DNA of 64,000 bases from Pedobacter sp. PACM 27299. GTDB lineage: Bacteria > Bacteroidota > Bacteroidia > Sphingobacteriales > Sphingobacteriaceae. How positions within the stretch are numbered: position 1 is the stretch's first letter; each line of letters opens with the position of its first letter. The stretch spans positions 3,534,001-3,598,000 of the forward strand of contig NZ_CP012996.1 in the NCBI RefSeq assembly GCF_001412655.1. The letters are read 5' to 3'. Shown in pieces: positions 8,136 to 17,129 of the stretch. The position numbers and the translations under genes are program-made. The notes below the pieces were generated by a model. The model did no database searches. It was not told the origin of the DNA and saw only the letters and a list, made by a program, of their open reading frames with translations.

Positions 8136-9776
8136 CTATCCGATTTTTCTAGCTGTATTGATTACATTCACTCCATTAAAACGCGCGGTTGCAGAGCCAT
8201 GAGATACGGCACTGGTTTGCATAGGCTGTCCCTTGCCATCAAAGAAAGATCCCCCGAGGCGGTAATCACTCTGATCGCAGATTGCCGAACAGGAATTCCA
8301 AAACTCCTGGGTATTGGCCTGATAAGCCACATCCTTCAGCATCCCAACAATCTTACCCGCTTTAATTTCATAAAACAATTGTCCGCCGAACTGGAAATTA
8401 TAACGCTGCTGATCAATAGAGAAAGATCCTTCTCCAACAATATAAATCCCTTTTTCTACATTCTTAATCTGGTCTGCAATAGATAAGGGCTTTTTACCCG
8501 GCTGCAGGGAAATATTTGCCATGCGTTGAAACTGCACACTGCTCCAGTTGTCTGCATAACAGCAGCCCTGGGAATGATCTAGTCCTACAATATGTGCCTG
8601 ATCTCTGATCGCCTGATAATTGACCAGTACGCCGTCTTTGATCACATCCCATTTCCCGCATTTCACACCTTCATCATCATAACCCACTGCTCCTAAGGAA
8701 CCAGGTTCAGTTTTATCCGCCGTAATATTGACCTCTTTACTGCCATATTTGAAGTTTTTACTTTGCCACTTATCTAAAGTCAGGAAGCTGGTTCCTGCAA
8801 AATTTGCCTCATAGCCCAGCACGCGATCCAGTTCTGTCGGGTGCCCGCAAGACTCATGGATCGTCAGCCAAAGGTGAGAAGGATCCAATACCAGGTCATA
8901 TTTTCCTGGCTCCACCGACTTCGCTTTCAGTTTTTCGCCGACTTGCGTTGCCGCTTGTTTCGCATCTTCCAGCATATCATATCGACCTTTATACAAGGTT
9001 CCAGAGGCAGTTTTTATTTTATCTTCTGGCCTGGCGTTCAAATACTCATACCCTTTACCTGTAGGGGCACTTAAGGCATTTCTAGTTTCAAATTTCCCGG
9101 TTTCTTTGTTGATTTTGGTGATAAAGAAAGTTGGCCAGATGCGGTGAACATCCTGATCGATATAAGAACCATCGGAGGAAGCAAAATATTTCTGCTCATT
9201 CACCATGAACAGAATGGAATTGATATAATCGGCACCACCTTTCATGGCAGCATCATTCACTGACAGGAGTAAGTCTACCTTTTCCTTGATCGGCACTTCA
9301 AAAGCACTTTTCTCTATTGGAGTTTTCCAGGTCACTTCACCATACCCTTTTTGGGGGGCAAGCTGTACCGGCTCTATTTGTAATCTAGCATTCTCTTTCG
9401 CGATTGCCACTGCCAGTTCCGCTGCTTTTGCGATACTGTCTTTGTCCATCTGGTCTGTTGCCGCGAAACCCCAGCAGCCGTTGGCAATCACACGAATTCC
9501 GACGCCATAAGACTCGGTATTCACTATATTCTGGACTTTGTCCTCTCTGGTCACGACAAACTGGTTCAGGTACCGGCCTACACGAACATCTGTATAGGTA
9601 GCTCCTTTTGATCGTGCCGCATTGAGTGCCACATCAGAAAGCAGCTTTTTAGCTGCAGGATCGATGTACTCGAGCGATTGTTCCAGGGGAATCTCGTTGC
9701 CCCATACGGGGATAGCTGGAAGCATGGCCGCGGCCGCTCCAACTCCTGTTAAGTAAATAAAATTTCTTCGTTTCAA
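8136..9776 (-). CDS. TldD-family metalloprotease with Tat-type signal (copy 1)
   Basis: Predicted catalytic subunit of a TldD/TldE peptidase. The HExxxH zinc motif is visible as HESCGH at residues 307-312, in the context LDPSHLWLTIHESCGHPTELD. At 546 residues it is longer than E. coli TldD (about 480) because of an N-terminal MKRRNFIYLTGVGAAAAMLPAI, which looks like a Tat signal (RRNF then a weakly hydrophobic stretch). The likely start codon is TTG; no in-frame ATG fits. E. coli TldD has a Cys in a CGKEGQ motif near its C-terminus; the matching place here reads DGKGQP, so the third metal ligand may differ. It lies between a second TldD gene and the TldE gene on one transcript. Family certain; export and substrate are inferred. 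Confidence 0.9.
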   Translation of the reverse strand: MKRRNFIYLTGVGAAAAMLPAIPVWGNEIPLEQSLEYIDPAAKKLLSDVALNAARSKGATYTDVRVGRYLNQFVVTREDKVQNIVNTESYGVGIRVIANGCWGFAATDQMDKDSIAKAAELAVAIAKENARLQIEPVQLAPQKGYGEVTWKTPIEKSAFEVPIKEKVDLLLSVNDAAMKGGADYINSILFMVNEQKYFASSDGSYIDQDVHRIWPTFFITKINKETGKFETRNALSAPTGKGYEYLNARPEDKIKTASGTLYKGRYDMLEDAKQAATQVGEKLKAKSVEPGKYDLVLDPSHLWLTIHESCGHPTELDRVLGYEANFAGTSFLTLDKWQSKNFKYGSKEVNITADKTEPGSLGAVGYDDEGVKCGKWDVIKDGVLVNYQAIRDQAHIVGLDHSQGCCYADNWSSVQFQRMANISLQPGKKPLSIADQIKNVEKGIYIVGEGSFSIDQQRYNFQFGGQLFYEIKAGKIVGMLKDVAYQANTQEFWNSCSAICDQSDYRLGGSFFDGKGQPMQTSAVSHGSATARFNGVNVINTARKIG

Positions 9777-9847
9777 AGTAAGGTGGTTTAAGGTTAATTA
9801 ATAGTAATGATCAGACTATGTTCCCCCACAAAAAGTTACAATAAATA

Positions 9848-11488
9848 TTAGCCCAGTTTACGTCCGGTATTGATCACGCTTACCCCATTAAACCGGCTCG
9901 TTGGACTACCATGAGATACGGCACTGGCCTGACCAGGCTGACCTTTACCATCTGCAAAGGTTCCGCCCAGGCGATAATCATTCTGGTCGCAAAGTTGGCT
10001 GCAGGAATTCCAGAACTCCTGTGTATTCGACTGATAGGAAGCATCCTTCAGCATTCCTCCCAGCTTTCCATCTTTAATCTCATATGCCAGCTGCGCACTG
10101 AACTGAAAGTTATAGCGCTGCTGGTCAATAGAATAAGAATTTCTACCAAACATATAAATTCCTTTTTCTACATCTTTCACCATTTCCGCGGCGCTGAGCG
10201 GTGCTTTTCCTGGTGCTAAAGATACATTAGGCATGCGCTGAAACTGAATACTTTCCCAGCTATCTGCATAACAACAGGCCTGAGATGCCTTTAAGCCCAA
10301 AATATGAGCCTGATCTCTGATGGTTTGATAATTCACCAGGATGCCATCTTTAATGATGTCCCAGTTGCCGCATTTCACCCCCTCATCATCGTAACCAACC
10401 GCCCCTAAAGAGCCCGGCTCAGTTTTATCTGCAATAATGTTGACAGCTTTACTCCCAAAATTGAATTTCTTACTCTCCCATTTATCCAGCGTAAGGAAAC
10501 TGGTTCCTGCATAATTTGCTTCATAACCCAATACGCGATCCAGCTCTGTTGGGTGCCCCACAGATTCATGAATGGTCAGAAATAAATGCGAAGGGTCTAA
10601 TACCAGATCAAATTTCCCCGGTTCTACAGGCTTGGCCTTCAGCTTTTCTGCCACATGCGACGTCGCCTCCCGCACATCCTCCAACATATCATAACGCTTT
10701 TTATACATCGTAACCGGTCCACCTTTGATCTTCTCTGTATCTTTTGGTGTAAGGTATTCAAATCCCATGCCCATTGGCGCAGAAAGCGCATTCCTGGTTT
10801 CAAACTTTCCTCCTGCCGGATCAATCCTGGTCACCGTAAATGTTGGCCAGATCCGATGGATGTCCTGATCAATATAAGAGCCATCTGTAGAAGCAAAATA
10901 TTTCTGCTCATTCACCATAAACAGGTTCGAATTCACATACTTTGCTCCTCCTTTTAAAGCCTCATTATTGACATTCAGCAACAGTGCCACCTTATCGGGA
11001 ATCGATACCGAAAAAGCATTGACTTCCAATGGAGTTTTCCAGCTCACTTCACCAAAACCTTTCTGTGGCGCAAGCTGTACGGGATCCGTTAATAATTTAG
11101 CATTTCCCTTGGCAATGGCCACCGCCATTTCGGCAGCCCTGGCAATGCTATCATTGTCCATATTATTAGTCGCCGCAAAGCCCCAGCTGCCATAAGCAAT
11201 CACACGAACCCCCAATCCATAAGACTCCGAATTGGCAATATTCTGCACCTGATTTTCCCGGGTGGCAATCACCTGATTTAAATATCGGCCAATCCTGACA
11301 TCCGCATAAGTTGCCCCCTTTGCGCGTGCAGCATTCATTGCCACATCCGCCATCCTTTTCTTCAGCTGCACATCTACCGGCGTTAAAGCCTCCTCTACGG
11401 TAATCTCTCTGCCAAAAACCGGCATTCCCTGCACCATCGAAGCCCCAAGGCCTAGTCCGGTCATATATAGAAAGTCTCTTCTTCTCAA
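9848..11488 (-). CDS. TldD-family metalloprotease with Tat-type signal (copy 2)
   Basis: First gene of the three-gene tldD-tldD-tldE operon; 71 bases separate it from copy 1. The 546-residue protein has the zinc motif HESVGH in TIHESVGHPTELDRVLGYEAN and the same overall sequence as the other two copies. Its N-terminus MRRRDFLYMTGLGLGASM is the best Tat signal of the three (RRRDF, then hydrophobic GLGLGASM). The start codon is TTG. As in the other copies, the C-terminal segment reads DGKGQPGQASAVSHG where E. coli TldD has CGKEGQ. Having two TldD genes and one TldE in an operon suggests alternative heterodimers sharing one partner. Its own promoter region contains a 14-bp tandem repeat. Confidence 0.9.
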   Translation of the reverse strand: MRRRDFLYMTGLGLGASMVQGMPVFGREITVEEALTPVDVQLKKRMADVAMNAARAKGATYADVRIGRYLNQVIATRENQVQNIANSESYGLGVRVIAYGSWGFAATNNMDNDSIARAAEMAVAIAKGNAKLLTDPVQLAPQKGFGEVSWKTPLEVNAFSVSIPDKVALLLNVNNEALKGGAKYVNSNLFMVNEQKYFASTDGSYIDQDIHRIWPTFTVTRIDPAGGKFETRNALSAPMGMGFEYLTPKDTEKIKGGPVTMYKKRYDMLEDVREATSHVAEKLKAKPVEPGKFDLVLDPSHLFLTIHESVGHPTELDRVLGYEANYAGTSFLTLDKWESKKFNFGSKAVNIIADKTEPGSLGAVGYDDEGVKCGNWDIIKDGILVNYQTIRDQAHILGLKASQACCYADSWESIQFQRMPNVSLAPGKAPLSAAEMVKDVEKGIYMFGRNSYSIDQQRYNFQFSAQLAYEIKDGKLGGMLKDASYQSNTQEFWNSCSQLCDQNDYRLGGTFADGKGQPGQASAVSHGSPTSRFNGVSVINTGRKLG

Positions 11489-11517
11489 TGTAATGTGTTT
11501 ATGTTAATGAAGTATTG

Positions 11518-11580
11518 TATTTACTTTAATAGGTTTCCTTTAGTATGTTTCCTTTAATGCGTCTTCTTTAATGCGCTTTG
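11518..11580. repeat. Degenerate 14-bp tandem repeat upstream of tldD copy 2
   Basis: Four successive 14-base units plus a half unit: TATTTACTTTAATA, GGTTTCCTTTAGTA, TGTTTCCTTTAATG, CGTCTTCTTTAATG, CGCTTTG. The shared core is TTTCCTTTAATG. The position, 30-90 bases before the start codon, suits a regulatory array or simply slipped-strand growth. Confidence 0.6.
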
Positions 11581-11585
11581 TAAAC

Positions 11586-11675
11586 AAAAAATGAGCATGG
11601 TTATTAAGAGGACCTAGGAATTTTGCCCCCTTCCGGGCAAAGGTTCCAGTCCTTGTATAACTGTGCTCATTTTTT
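11586..11675. terminator. Long near-palindromic hairpin ending the upstream tldD-tldE operon
   Basis: A 90-base element: AAAAAATGAGCATGGTTAT at one end matches ATAACTGTGCTCATTTTTT at the other with G-T wobbles, a second arm GGAC/GTCC lies inside, and TTTGCCC/GGGCAAA forms the apex. On the minus strand it follows the TldE gene by about 27 bases and ends in a U-run, so it can end that operon. It is larger than an ordinary terminator. Confidence 0.75.
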
Positions 11676-11702
11676 GATCTTATAACGCAATATATTTTGA
11701 GT

Positions 11703-13019
11703 TTAAACTGCGTCCGACAATGAAGTAAACGTGAAGTCCCTGATTTTCATCGGAGGAATCATCCCGCTTCCAGTCCTGACCGGCTTCCCTAGTGCTTCCA
11801 CATTGTTCAGCATGATCACCGGACTCTCATTGAACCTGAAATTCTTCACGGGAAACTTAATCTCTCCATTTTCTATATAAAATGTACCATCCCTTGTCAA
11901 GCCAGTAAGCAGCAATGTTTGCGGGTCCACAGATCTGATGTACCAGAATCTCGTCACCAAAATTCCCTTTTCCGTACTTTTAATCAGGTCTTCTAAAGAC
12001 TGCGTCCCACCTTCCATTACAATACTTCTGCTGAAAGGTACCGGCTGCACCCCTTTTTGTCCAGCCCAATACCTGGAATAAGCAAGGTTTTTCACCACTC
12101 CATTTTCTACCCATTGCGTTCTTTTGACAGGTAAACCGTCTCCAGTCCATGTTGCAGAAGGGATTTCCGGATTCATCGGGTCAGAATAAATATTCACATT
12201 TTCCGAGAACAGCTGTTCACCTAAACGCGTTCCTCCTCCTTTTTTACTCATAAAACTTCTGCCTTCATCCGCACTGCGCGCATCAAAGCCTCTGAACATA
12301 TTCCCCAGCATATCACTTGCGGCCAAAGGCTCCAGAATAACCGTATATTTTCCAGGTTCAATGGCTTTCGCTCCTGCTGAGCCTGTTGCTTTAGAAGCTG
12401 CGATTTTGCTCAGCGTCAGCGTATCCATTTTATCAAGGTCGTTAAAACCCTGCTCAATATAGCCGGAACCAGTTCCCGCCTGATTTCTCACCGTTACGGA
12501 GAAGGATACATCTGTTCCTTTGTTATAGGCAAAAAGCCCTTTAGAATTCATAATTGCATTGAATCGCGTTGAGTTTTCTAAAAACCCTGCCGCTTCTAGA
12601 TTTGCGGCTTTCGATACCTGCAAGCTTTTCCCTACCATCTCTGCACGCGTATCCGGGGTAATCGCTGCTGTTTTTGCGTTGTAAGTTGCCGACTCCTGAA
12701 AGGTCTGCGGACCTAACAATGGCATAAATTCCGGATTTTCCGGTGCCAGCATCGCCAGTTCTTCTGCTCTTTTTACTACTTTTTGCAGTGAAGCATCATC
12801 AAACTCATTGATGGTAGCCACTCCGGTTTTCTTACCGAAAGTTGCACTTACGGCCAGGTCCATCACACTGATTTGTCCGGCGGTAGACACGGCATTTCTC
12901 GCATAGCGGATATTACCGCCATCAGACCCACTTAAACTTAGTTCACAGGAATCTGCTTTTGAATAGCTGAGTACCTTTTTTAGTATTGCCTGGGCTTCTT
13001 CTTTACTTAATATGGCCAT
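11703..13019 (-). CDS. TldE/PmbA-family protein (second copy)
   Basis: Partner subunit of the TldD copy encoded two bases upstream. The 438-residue protein starts MAILSKEEAQAILKKVLSYSKADSCELSLSG and keeps the family segments seen in the first copy (GSAGAKAIEPGKYTVILEPL, FRFNESPVIMLNNVEALG, and the identical end RDFTFTSLSDAV). It lacks HExxxH and any signal peptide. The first copy ends with the same residues, so the two operons arose by duplication. Function by homology is stabilising and activating TldD; which TldD it prefers is unknown. The next element on the strand is the long hairpin terminator. Confidence 0.9.
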   Translation of the reverse strand: MAILSKEEAQAILKKVLSYSKADSCELSLSGSDGGNIRYARNAVSTAGQISVMDLAVSATFGKKTGVATINEFDDASLQKVVKRAEELAMLAPENPEFMPLLGPQTFQESATYNAKTAAITPDTRAEMVGKSLQVSKAANLEAAGFLENSTRFNAIMNSKGLFAYNKGTDVSFSVTVRNQAGTGSGYIEQGFNDLDKMDTLTLSKIAASKATGSAGAKAIEPGKYTVILEPLAASDMLGNMFRGFDARSADEGRSFMSKKGGGTRLGEQLFSENVNIYSDPMNPEIPSATWTGDGLPVKRTQWVENGVVKNLAYSRYWAGQKGVQPVPFSRSIVMEGGTQSLEDLIKSTEKGILVTRFWYIRSVDPQTLLLTGLTRDGTFYIENGEIKFPVKNFRFNESPVIMLNNVEALGKPVRTGSGMIPPMKIRDFTFTSLSDAV

Positions 13020-13021
13020 AA

Positions 13022-14656
13022 TTAAATCTTTCTTGCTGTATTAATCACATTAACTCCATTAAATCTTGTGGTTGCGCTTCCATGAGAAACGGCGCTGCTT
13101 TGGGAAGGCTGTCCTTTACCATCGTTAAAAGAACCACCTAAACGGTAATCACTTGCATCGCAGATGGCAGAGCAGGAATTCCAGAACTCCTGGGTATTGG
13201 ACTGGTAGGCGACATCATTGAGCATTCCAGCAATTTTACCATTTTTGATCTCGTAAAAGGTTTGTCCGCCAAACTGGAAATTATAGCGCTGCTGATCAAT
13301 TGAAAAGCTGCCATTTCCGATGATGTAAATCCCTTTTTCTACGTTTTTGATCATATCATCTACGCTTAGTTTCTCTTTCCCTGCTTGTAAAGAGATGTTA
13401 GGCATGCGCTGAAACTGCACATCGTCCCATCCTTGCGAATAACAGCAGCCTTGCGATTCATCCAAACCGATGATGTGTGCCTGATCGCGAATCGCCTGAT
13501 AGTTCACCAGGATCCCGTCTTTAATGATGTCCCATTTCTTACATTTCACCCCTTCATCATCATAACCTACAGCACCCAGAGAACCTGGCTGTGTTTTATC
13601 CGCAACTACGTTTACACGCTCACTTCCAAATTTGAAGTTCTTGGATTTCCATTTATCAAGAGTCAGGAAGCTGGTTCCTGCATAATTTGCTTCGTAGCCC
13701 AGTACACGATCCAGCTCTGTCGGATGCCCCACGGATTCATGAATGGTCAGCCATAAATGCGAAGGATCAAGTACCAGGTCATATTTCCCTGGCTCTACAG
13801 ATTTGGCCTTCACCTTTTCGGCGGCATTCAGCGCTGCTGATTTTACATCTTCCAGCATATCATACCTGCCTTTATAACGGGTCACCACACCTTCAACCTT
13901 ATCCTGCGGACGGGCATTCATGTATTCATACCCCATTCCCATTGGCGAGCTCAACGCAGAGCGCGTTTGGAACTTACCAGATTCCCGGTCTATTCTAGTC
14001 ACATTAAAAGAAGGATAGATGCGATGGATGTCCTGATCAATGTAAGAACCATCGGTAGATGCAAAATATTTCTGCTCATTTACCGCAAAGATGACCGAAT
14101 TAATGTAGCTCGCACCGTTTTGCATCGCAATGTCGTTTACATTCAACAACAAGTCTACTTTTTCTTTTACCGGAACTTCAAATGCATTGATTTCTATCGG
14201 TGTTTTCCAGCTTACCTCACCAAAACCTTTTTGTGCTGCCAGCTGTACTGGTTCCCCCTGAATCTTAGCATTTGCTTTAGCTACTGCCACCGCTTGTTCA
14301 GCAGCCTTAGCTACCGCGTCTTTGGTCACATTATTAGTTGCCGCAAATCCCCAGCAGCCATTTGCAAGTACACGCACACCAACCCCATAAGATTCCGTAT
14401 TGGCTACTCCCTGCACTCTTTTCTCGCGGGTAGCAACAAACTGGTTCAGGTATCGGCCTATGCGAATATCTGCATAACTGGCGCCTTTAGATTTTGCCGC
14501 ATTCAAAGCCACATCGGCGAGCTCTTTTTTAATTTTTACATCTACACCCTCTAACGCTTGCAGGGGATCTATAGGATTTCCGAAAGCAGAAAGGTCAGGA
14601 AGCATCAATGCCCCCATTCCGATTCCGGATAGGTAGAGAAAGTCTTTTCTTTTCAA
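13022..14656 (-). CDS. TldD-family metalloprotease with Tat-like signal (copy 3)
   Basis: Catalytic-type TldD subunit, 544 residues, with zinc motif HESVGH in LTIHESVGHPTELDRVLG. It heads a two-gene operon with the TldE copy two bases downstream. Its N-terminus is MKRKDFLYLSGIGMGALMLPDL: the same layout as copies 1 and 2, but KRK replaces the twin arginine, so Tat export may be weaker or absent. The start codon is TTG, as in the other two copies. The C-terminal segment again has NDGKGQPSQSSAVSHG in place of the CGKEGQ motif of E. coli TldD. The cause of the triple TldD set is unknown; three similar proteases with two partners suggest specialisation. Confidence 0.9.
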   Translation of the reverse strand: MKRKDFLYLSGIGMGALMLPDLSAFGNPIDPLQALEGVDVKIKKELADVALNAAKSKGASYADIRIGRYLNQFVATREKRVQGVANTESYGVGVRVLANGCWGFAATNNVTKDAVAKAAEQAVAVAKANAKIQGEPVQLAAQKGFGEVSWKTPIEINAFEVPVKEKVDLLLNVNDIAMQNGASYINSVIFAVNEQKYFASTDGSYIDQDIHRIYPSFNVTRIDRESGKFQTRSALSSPMGMGYEYMNARPQDKVEGVVTRYKGRYDMLEDVKSAALNAAEKVKAKSVEPGKYDLVLDPSHLWLTIHESVGHPTELDRVLGYEANYAGTSFLTLDKWKSKNFKFGSERVNVVADKTQPGSLGAVGYDDEGVKCKKWDIIKDGILVNYQAIRDQAHIIGLDESQGCCYSQGWDDVQFQRMPNISLQAGKEKLSVDDMIKNVEKGIYIIGNGSFSIDQQRYNFQFGGQTFYEIKNGKIAGMLNDVAYQSNTQEFWNSCSAICDASDYRLGGSFNDGKGQPSQSSAVSHGSATTRFNGVNVINTARKI

Positions 14657-14679
14657 GTGGTTCAGTTAGTTAGGTTAAT

Positions 14680-14716
14680 AATATTCCTAATTTAACTAAT
14701 TAAAGAAAGGAATATT
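14680..14716. promoter_or_regulatory. Inverted repeat upstream of tldD copy 3
   Basis: AATATTCC (14680-14687) and GGAATATT (14709-14716) are a perfect inverted pair with a 21-base spacer, between the end of the BatA-type cluster and the tldD start. It may be an operator or a weak terminator; there is no U-run. Confidence 0.35.
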
Positions 14717-14725
14717 CAACAAATT

Positions 14726-16504
14726 TTATAACATTTTAGTTTCATACCACAAAAAACTGACAGAAAGTAGAAAAGGTATAAAAAACCACCATAAAGAAAG
14801 CTTTTTCTCCAACAAAATGCTCTTTTCTACAACTTGGTTATGAATCGGATGATGCTGCACGAATTTAATAGTAGCCAGCCGCTGTTGAGCCTCCCGCAAT
14901 TGCTGCCAATCTTCCTGGTGATAAACATAAAAAGAATCGTTCAGGTCGGCAATCTGGAGCGTATTCCATCCTGACTGGCCAGCCCAAGTGTTCAATTGCC
15001 ATTGCGTAGCCAATTCCCTATTTTGCAATGGACTCATCATTAAACCGGCTGTTTTAAATGCGGGAACAAGACCTCCCTGAGGTAATGAGATGGTAATCGC
15101 AACAGTTTCTCCGACCTGGGGACTACCAGGGCTGATAGTCCAGCGCTCCTTCGCTTCGGCAGGCCTTGCTGTTTTATTGACCATAGCCGACCAGAATTGA
15201 GCATAATCGCCAGCAGCACCATTGAGCATCCATTGATAGGTAGCTGAAAGGACGGAAACCGTCTGCCTGCCCATTCCATATAGCTGACTGTTTACCAGAA
15301 TCTTACCGCCAACTTCCTGAAATAAAGGCTGATCGTCATTACCCGATTTTAAAAATAGCAGCTGTTCAAAAGGTAAAGCACTTAATATAGCCCCATGATT
15401 AGTAAAACCAGCATTTAAAGGCTTATTCTTTAGGGATTCGGATTCATACAGACTATTTCCTGCCGCTATTCCAAGGCCAGACTTTACACTACTCACCCGA
15501 ATAAACAAGCCCAAGCCATTGTCTAATGCTTGTTTAATATTAGAACGCTCCGCTCCAGACAATTGCTCCAATTCTTCCTCATCCAGAATCAACAGGTCCA
15601 TTTTTTTCAGTAATGCAGGAGTTATCGCATGAAGTTCTTTGATATCAGTATTTAAGAAGTCGGTGCTGTATTTGTCTTTACTGATCCTACTCCTGAAAAT
15701 CAAAGGATACTTCTTTTCAAAAAGCCAGTTTTTAAGAAATTTATACTCAAAGTCCGGATTAGAGGCCAGCATTAAAACCTTAACCGGATTGGAGGCTTTA
15801 ATTTCAATTGGGACAGGGCCGGTAAATAAGGTGTCTTTACCCTTCAGGCCAATCATCCGAAAAACCGCCTTCCCAGATTGCTGTGGAATCGCCTTTAGCG
15901 TAAAGGTTTGTAGTCCTTTTTCAGTAAGGGTGATAGAATCCAGTTTTGTGCCTAAACCTTCCAGCAGCAACTTCGACGCTTCCCCTCCCGTATGCTGATA
16001 AGTTCCCTGTAACACCAATTCAGAACTGGGTGTCAGTTGGCCATTCCAGCTAAGTGCAGTTAAACCATCAACCGCCGGACCTGGATGAAAGCTAAGCTGT
16101 TTTCCTTTTAACAGTTGGAGCTGCTCCGTACTGAGCCCTTTTCCGAAAATATGAATCACCTGCAAGTCAGGGTTTGATTTAAGGAAGTATTCGAGATCTG
16201 GAACAAACTGGACCCCATCCTTTCTATGATCCATAAATACCTGGTGATCTAACGAATAAGTAAACCTACTTAAAGATGAAAGCTCAGATACATTGCTGCT
16301 CAGTAAGTTTATTTCCTGAGTTCCCGCTTTCTTTTTGGTGGTAAAACCTGGTGGATAAAGCAGGAAATAAAAACACAATATGGCCATCATACTGGCCAGC
16401 AATCGCCAGATCAAATGCGCTTTGTGCTTTCTCCGTGTTTCAGCGATTAGGAGAAAAACGCCCAATGCCACACAAAATCCGATAGCCAGGTATTTAAAAT
16501 CCAT
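14726..16504 (-). CDS. Membrane protein of the MoxR/BatA cluster, unknown function
   Basis: A 592-residue inner-membrane protein with two N-terminal membrane segments (YLAIGFCVALGVFLLIA and LLASMMAILCFYFLLYPP), a large extracytoplasmic part of about 480 residues, and one C-terminal membrane segment (LWWFFIPFLLSVSFLWYE). The large part includes DLLILDEEELEQLSGAERSNIKQALDNGLGLFIRV, resembling the glutamine-amidotransferase-like fold found in BatA-cluster proteins, but no catalytic residue can be claimed. It is the last gene of the MoxR operon and overlaps the preceding gene by 11 bases, which implies coupled translation. A structural or sensing role with the MoxR ATPase is likely. I do not recognise a named family. 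Confidence 0.75.
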   Translation of the reverse strand: MDFKYLAIGFCVALGVFLLIAETRRKHKAHLIWRLLASMMAILCFYFLLYPPGFTTKKKAGTQEINLLSSNVSELSSLSRFTYSLDHQVFMDHRKDGVQFVPDLEYFLKSNPDLQVIHIFGKGLSTEQLQLLKGKQLSFHPGPAVDGLTALSWNGQLTPSSELVLQGTYQHTGGEASKLLLEGLGTKLDSITLTEKGLQTFTLKAIPQQSGKAVFRMIGLKGKDTLFTGPVPIEIKASNPVKVLMLASNPDFEYKFLKNWLFEKKYPLIFRSRISKDKYSTDFLNTDIKELHAITPALLKKMDLLILDEEELEQLSGAERSNIKQALDNGLGLFIRVSSVKSGLGIAAGNSLYESESLKNKPLNAGFTNHGAILSALPFEQLLFLKSGNDDQPLFQEVGGKILVNSQLYGMGRQTVSVLSATYQWMLNGAAGDYAQFWSAMVNKTARPAEAKERWTISPGSPQVGETVAITISLPQGGLVPAFKTAGLMMSPLQNRELATQWQLNTWAGQSGWNTLQIADLNDSFYVYHQEDWQQLREAQQRLATIKFVQHHPIHNQVVEKSILLEKKLSLWWFFIPFLLSVSFLWYETKML

Positions 16505-17129
16505 TGGACTGTTTTGCTTTTTTAAGGTGATTAAAATACTGCTGACTTAACGTAGAAGCTGGGGCTGAAGTTGGCAATTGAGGAACAGATTGAGCTGTAC
16601 CCAACATCTTTACAATGGCCTTCTGCAACAATGCGATATCCTGCAAGGATCCCGATTTCGCCGATAAAAGCTTCCGTCCTGCGGCTAAAGCAGGTAAGTA
16701 CAGTGCGGGCTGATCTGAGGCCGCAACAATCATGTATTGCTCTGTTGCTTTCAGCACTTCTCGTTCCGGGTCTTTAAATCCAGCAGCTTTTTTTGGGCCC
16801 GCATCTGTTTTAAACCCATCGGCTTTTCTGTTTTCCAGTACGGTAAGCGCCTGTTTTAAAAGATTTTTCCGCTTTTCATCAGGCTCATAATCACTTTTCT
16901 GTATGGGTGAGCCAATTTTATCCAGCTCACCGGACAATCGCTTATCTTCCTTCAACTGTGTAACCTTTACCGTAGTTTTAGCCACATACGCCCTTGATTT
17001 TTGCTGCAGGTCCTTTAGTAAACGCAAGGCCTTATATTCAAATGGTAAAGCATCACGTGTTTTATAAGTCCTCAATTGTAATTCCGACTTCCACATTTCT
17101 GTCAGTACCGCTTTTAACTGCGCCTTCAA
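16494..17129 (-). CDS. Hypothetical protein of the MoxR/BatA cluster
   Basis: A 211-residue, charged, mostly helical protein without a signal peptide or membrane segment. The start is probably TTG, sharing bases with the TGA of the gene upstream (TTGA overlap), a sign of translational coupling; an ATG 11 codons later is the alternative. It overlaps the next gene by 11 bases. No motif is recognised. The Lys-rich, heptad-like stretch (EYKALRLLKDLQQKSRAYVAKTT) could be coiled coil. By position it is probably an accessory of the adjacent DUF4175-like membrane protein. Confidence 0.7.
   Translation of the reverse strand: MKAQLKAVLTEMWKSELQLRTYKTRDALPFEYKALRLLKDLQQKSRAYVAKTTVKVTQLKEDKRLSGELDKIGSPIQKSDYEPDEKRKNLLKQALTVLENRKADGFKTDAGPKKAAGFKDPEREVLKATEQYMIVAASDQPALYLPALAAGRKLLSAKSGSLQDIALLQKAIVKMLGTAQSVPQLPTSAPASTLSQQYFNHLKKAKQSNGF

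Noticed and set aside
13967..14554. A 195-codon frame on the plus strand
   Set aside because: It runs opposite the TldD copy 3 gene, whose HESVGH motif and family sequence are clear; the residue mix (Cys/Phe/Tyr rich) is that of a shadow frame.
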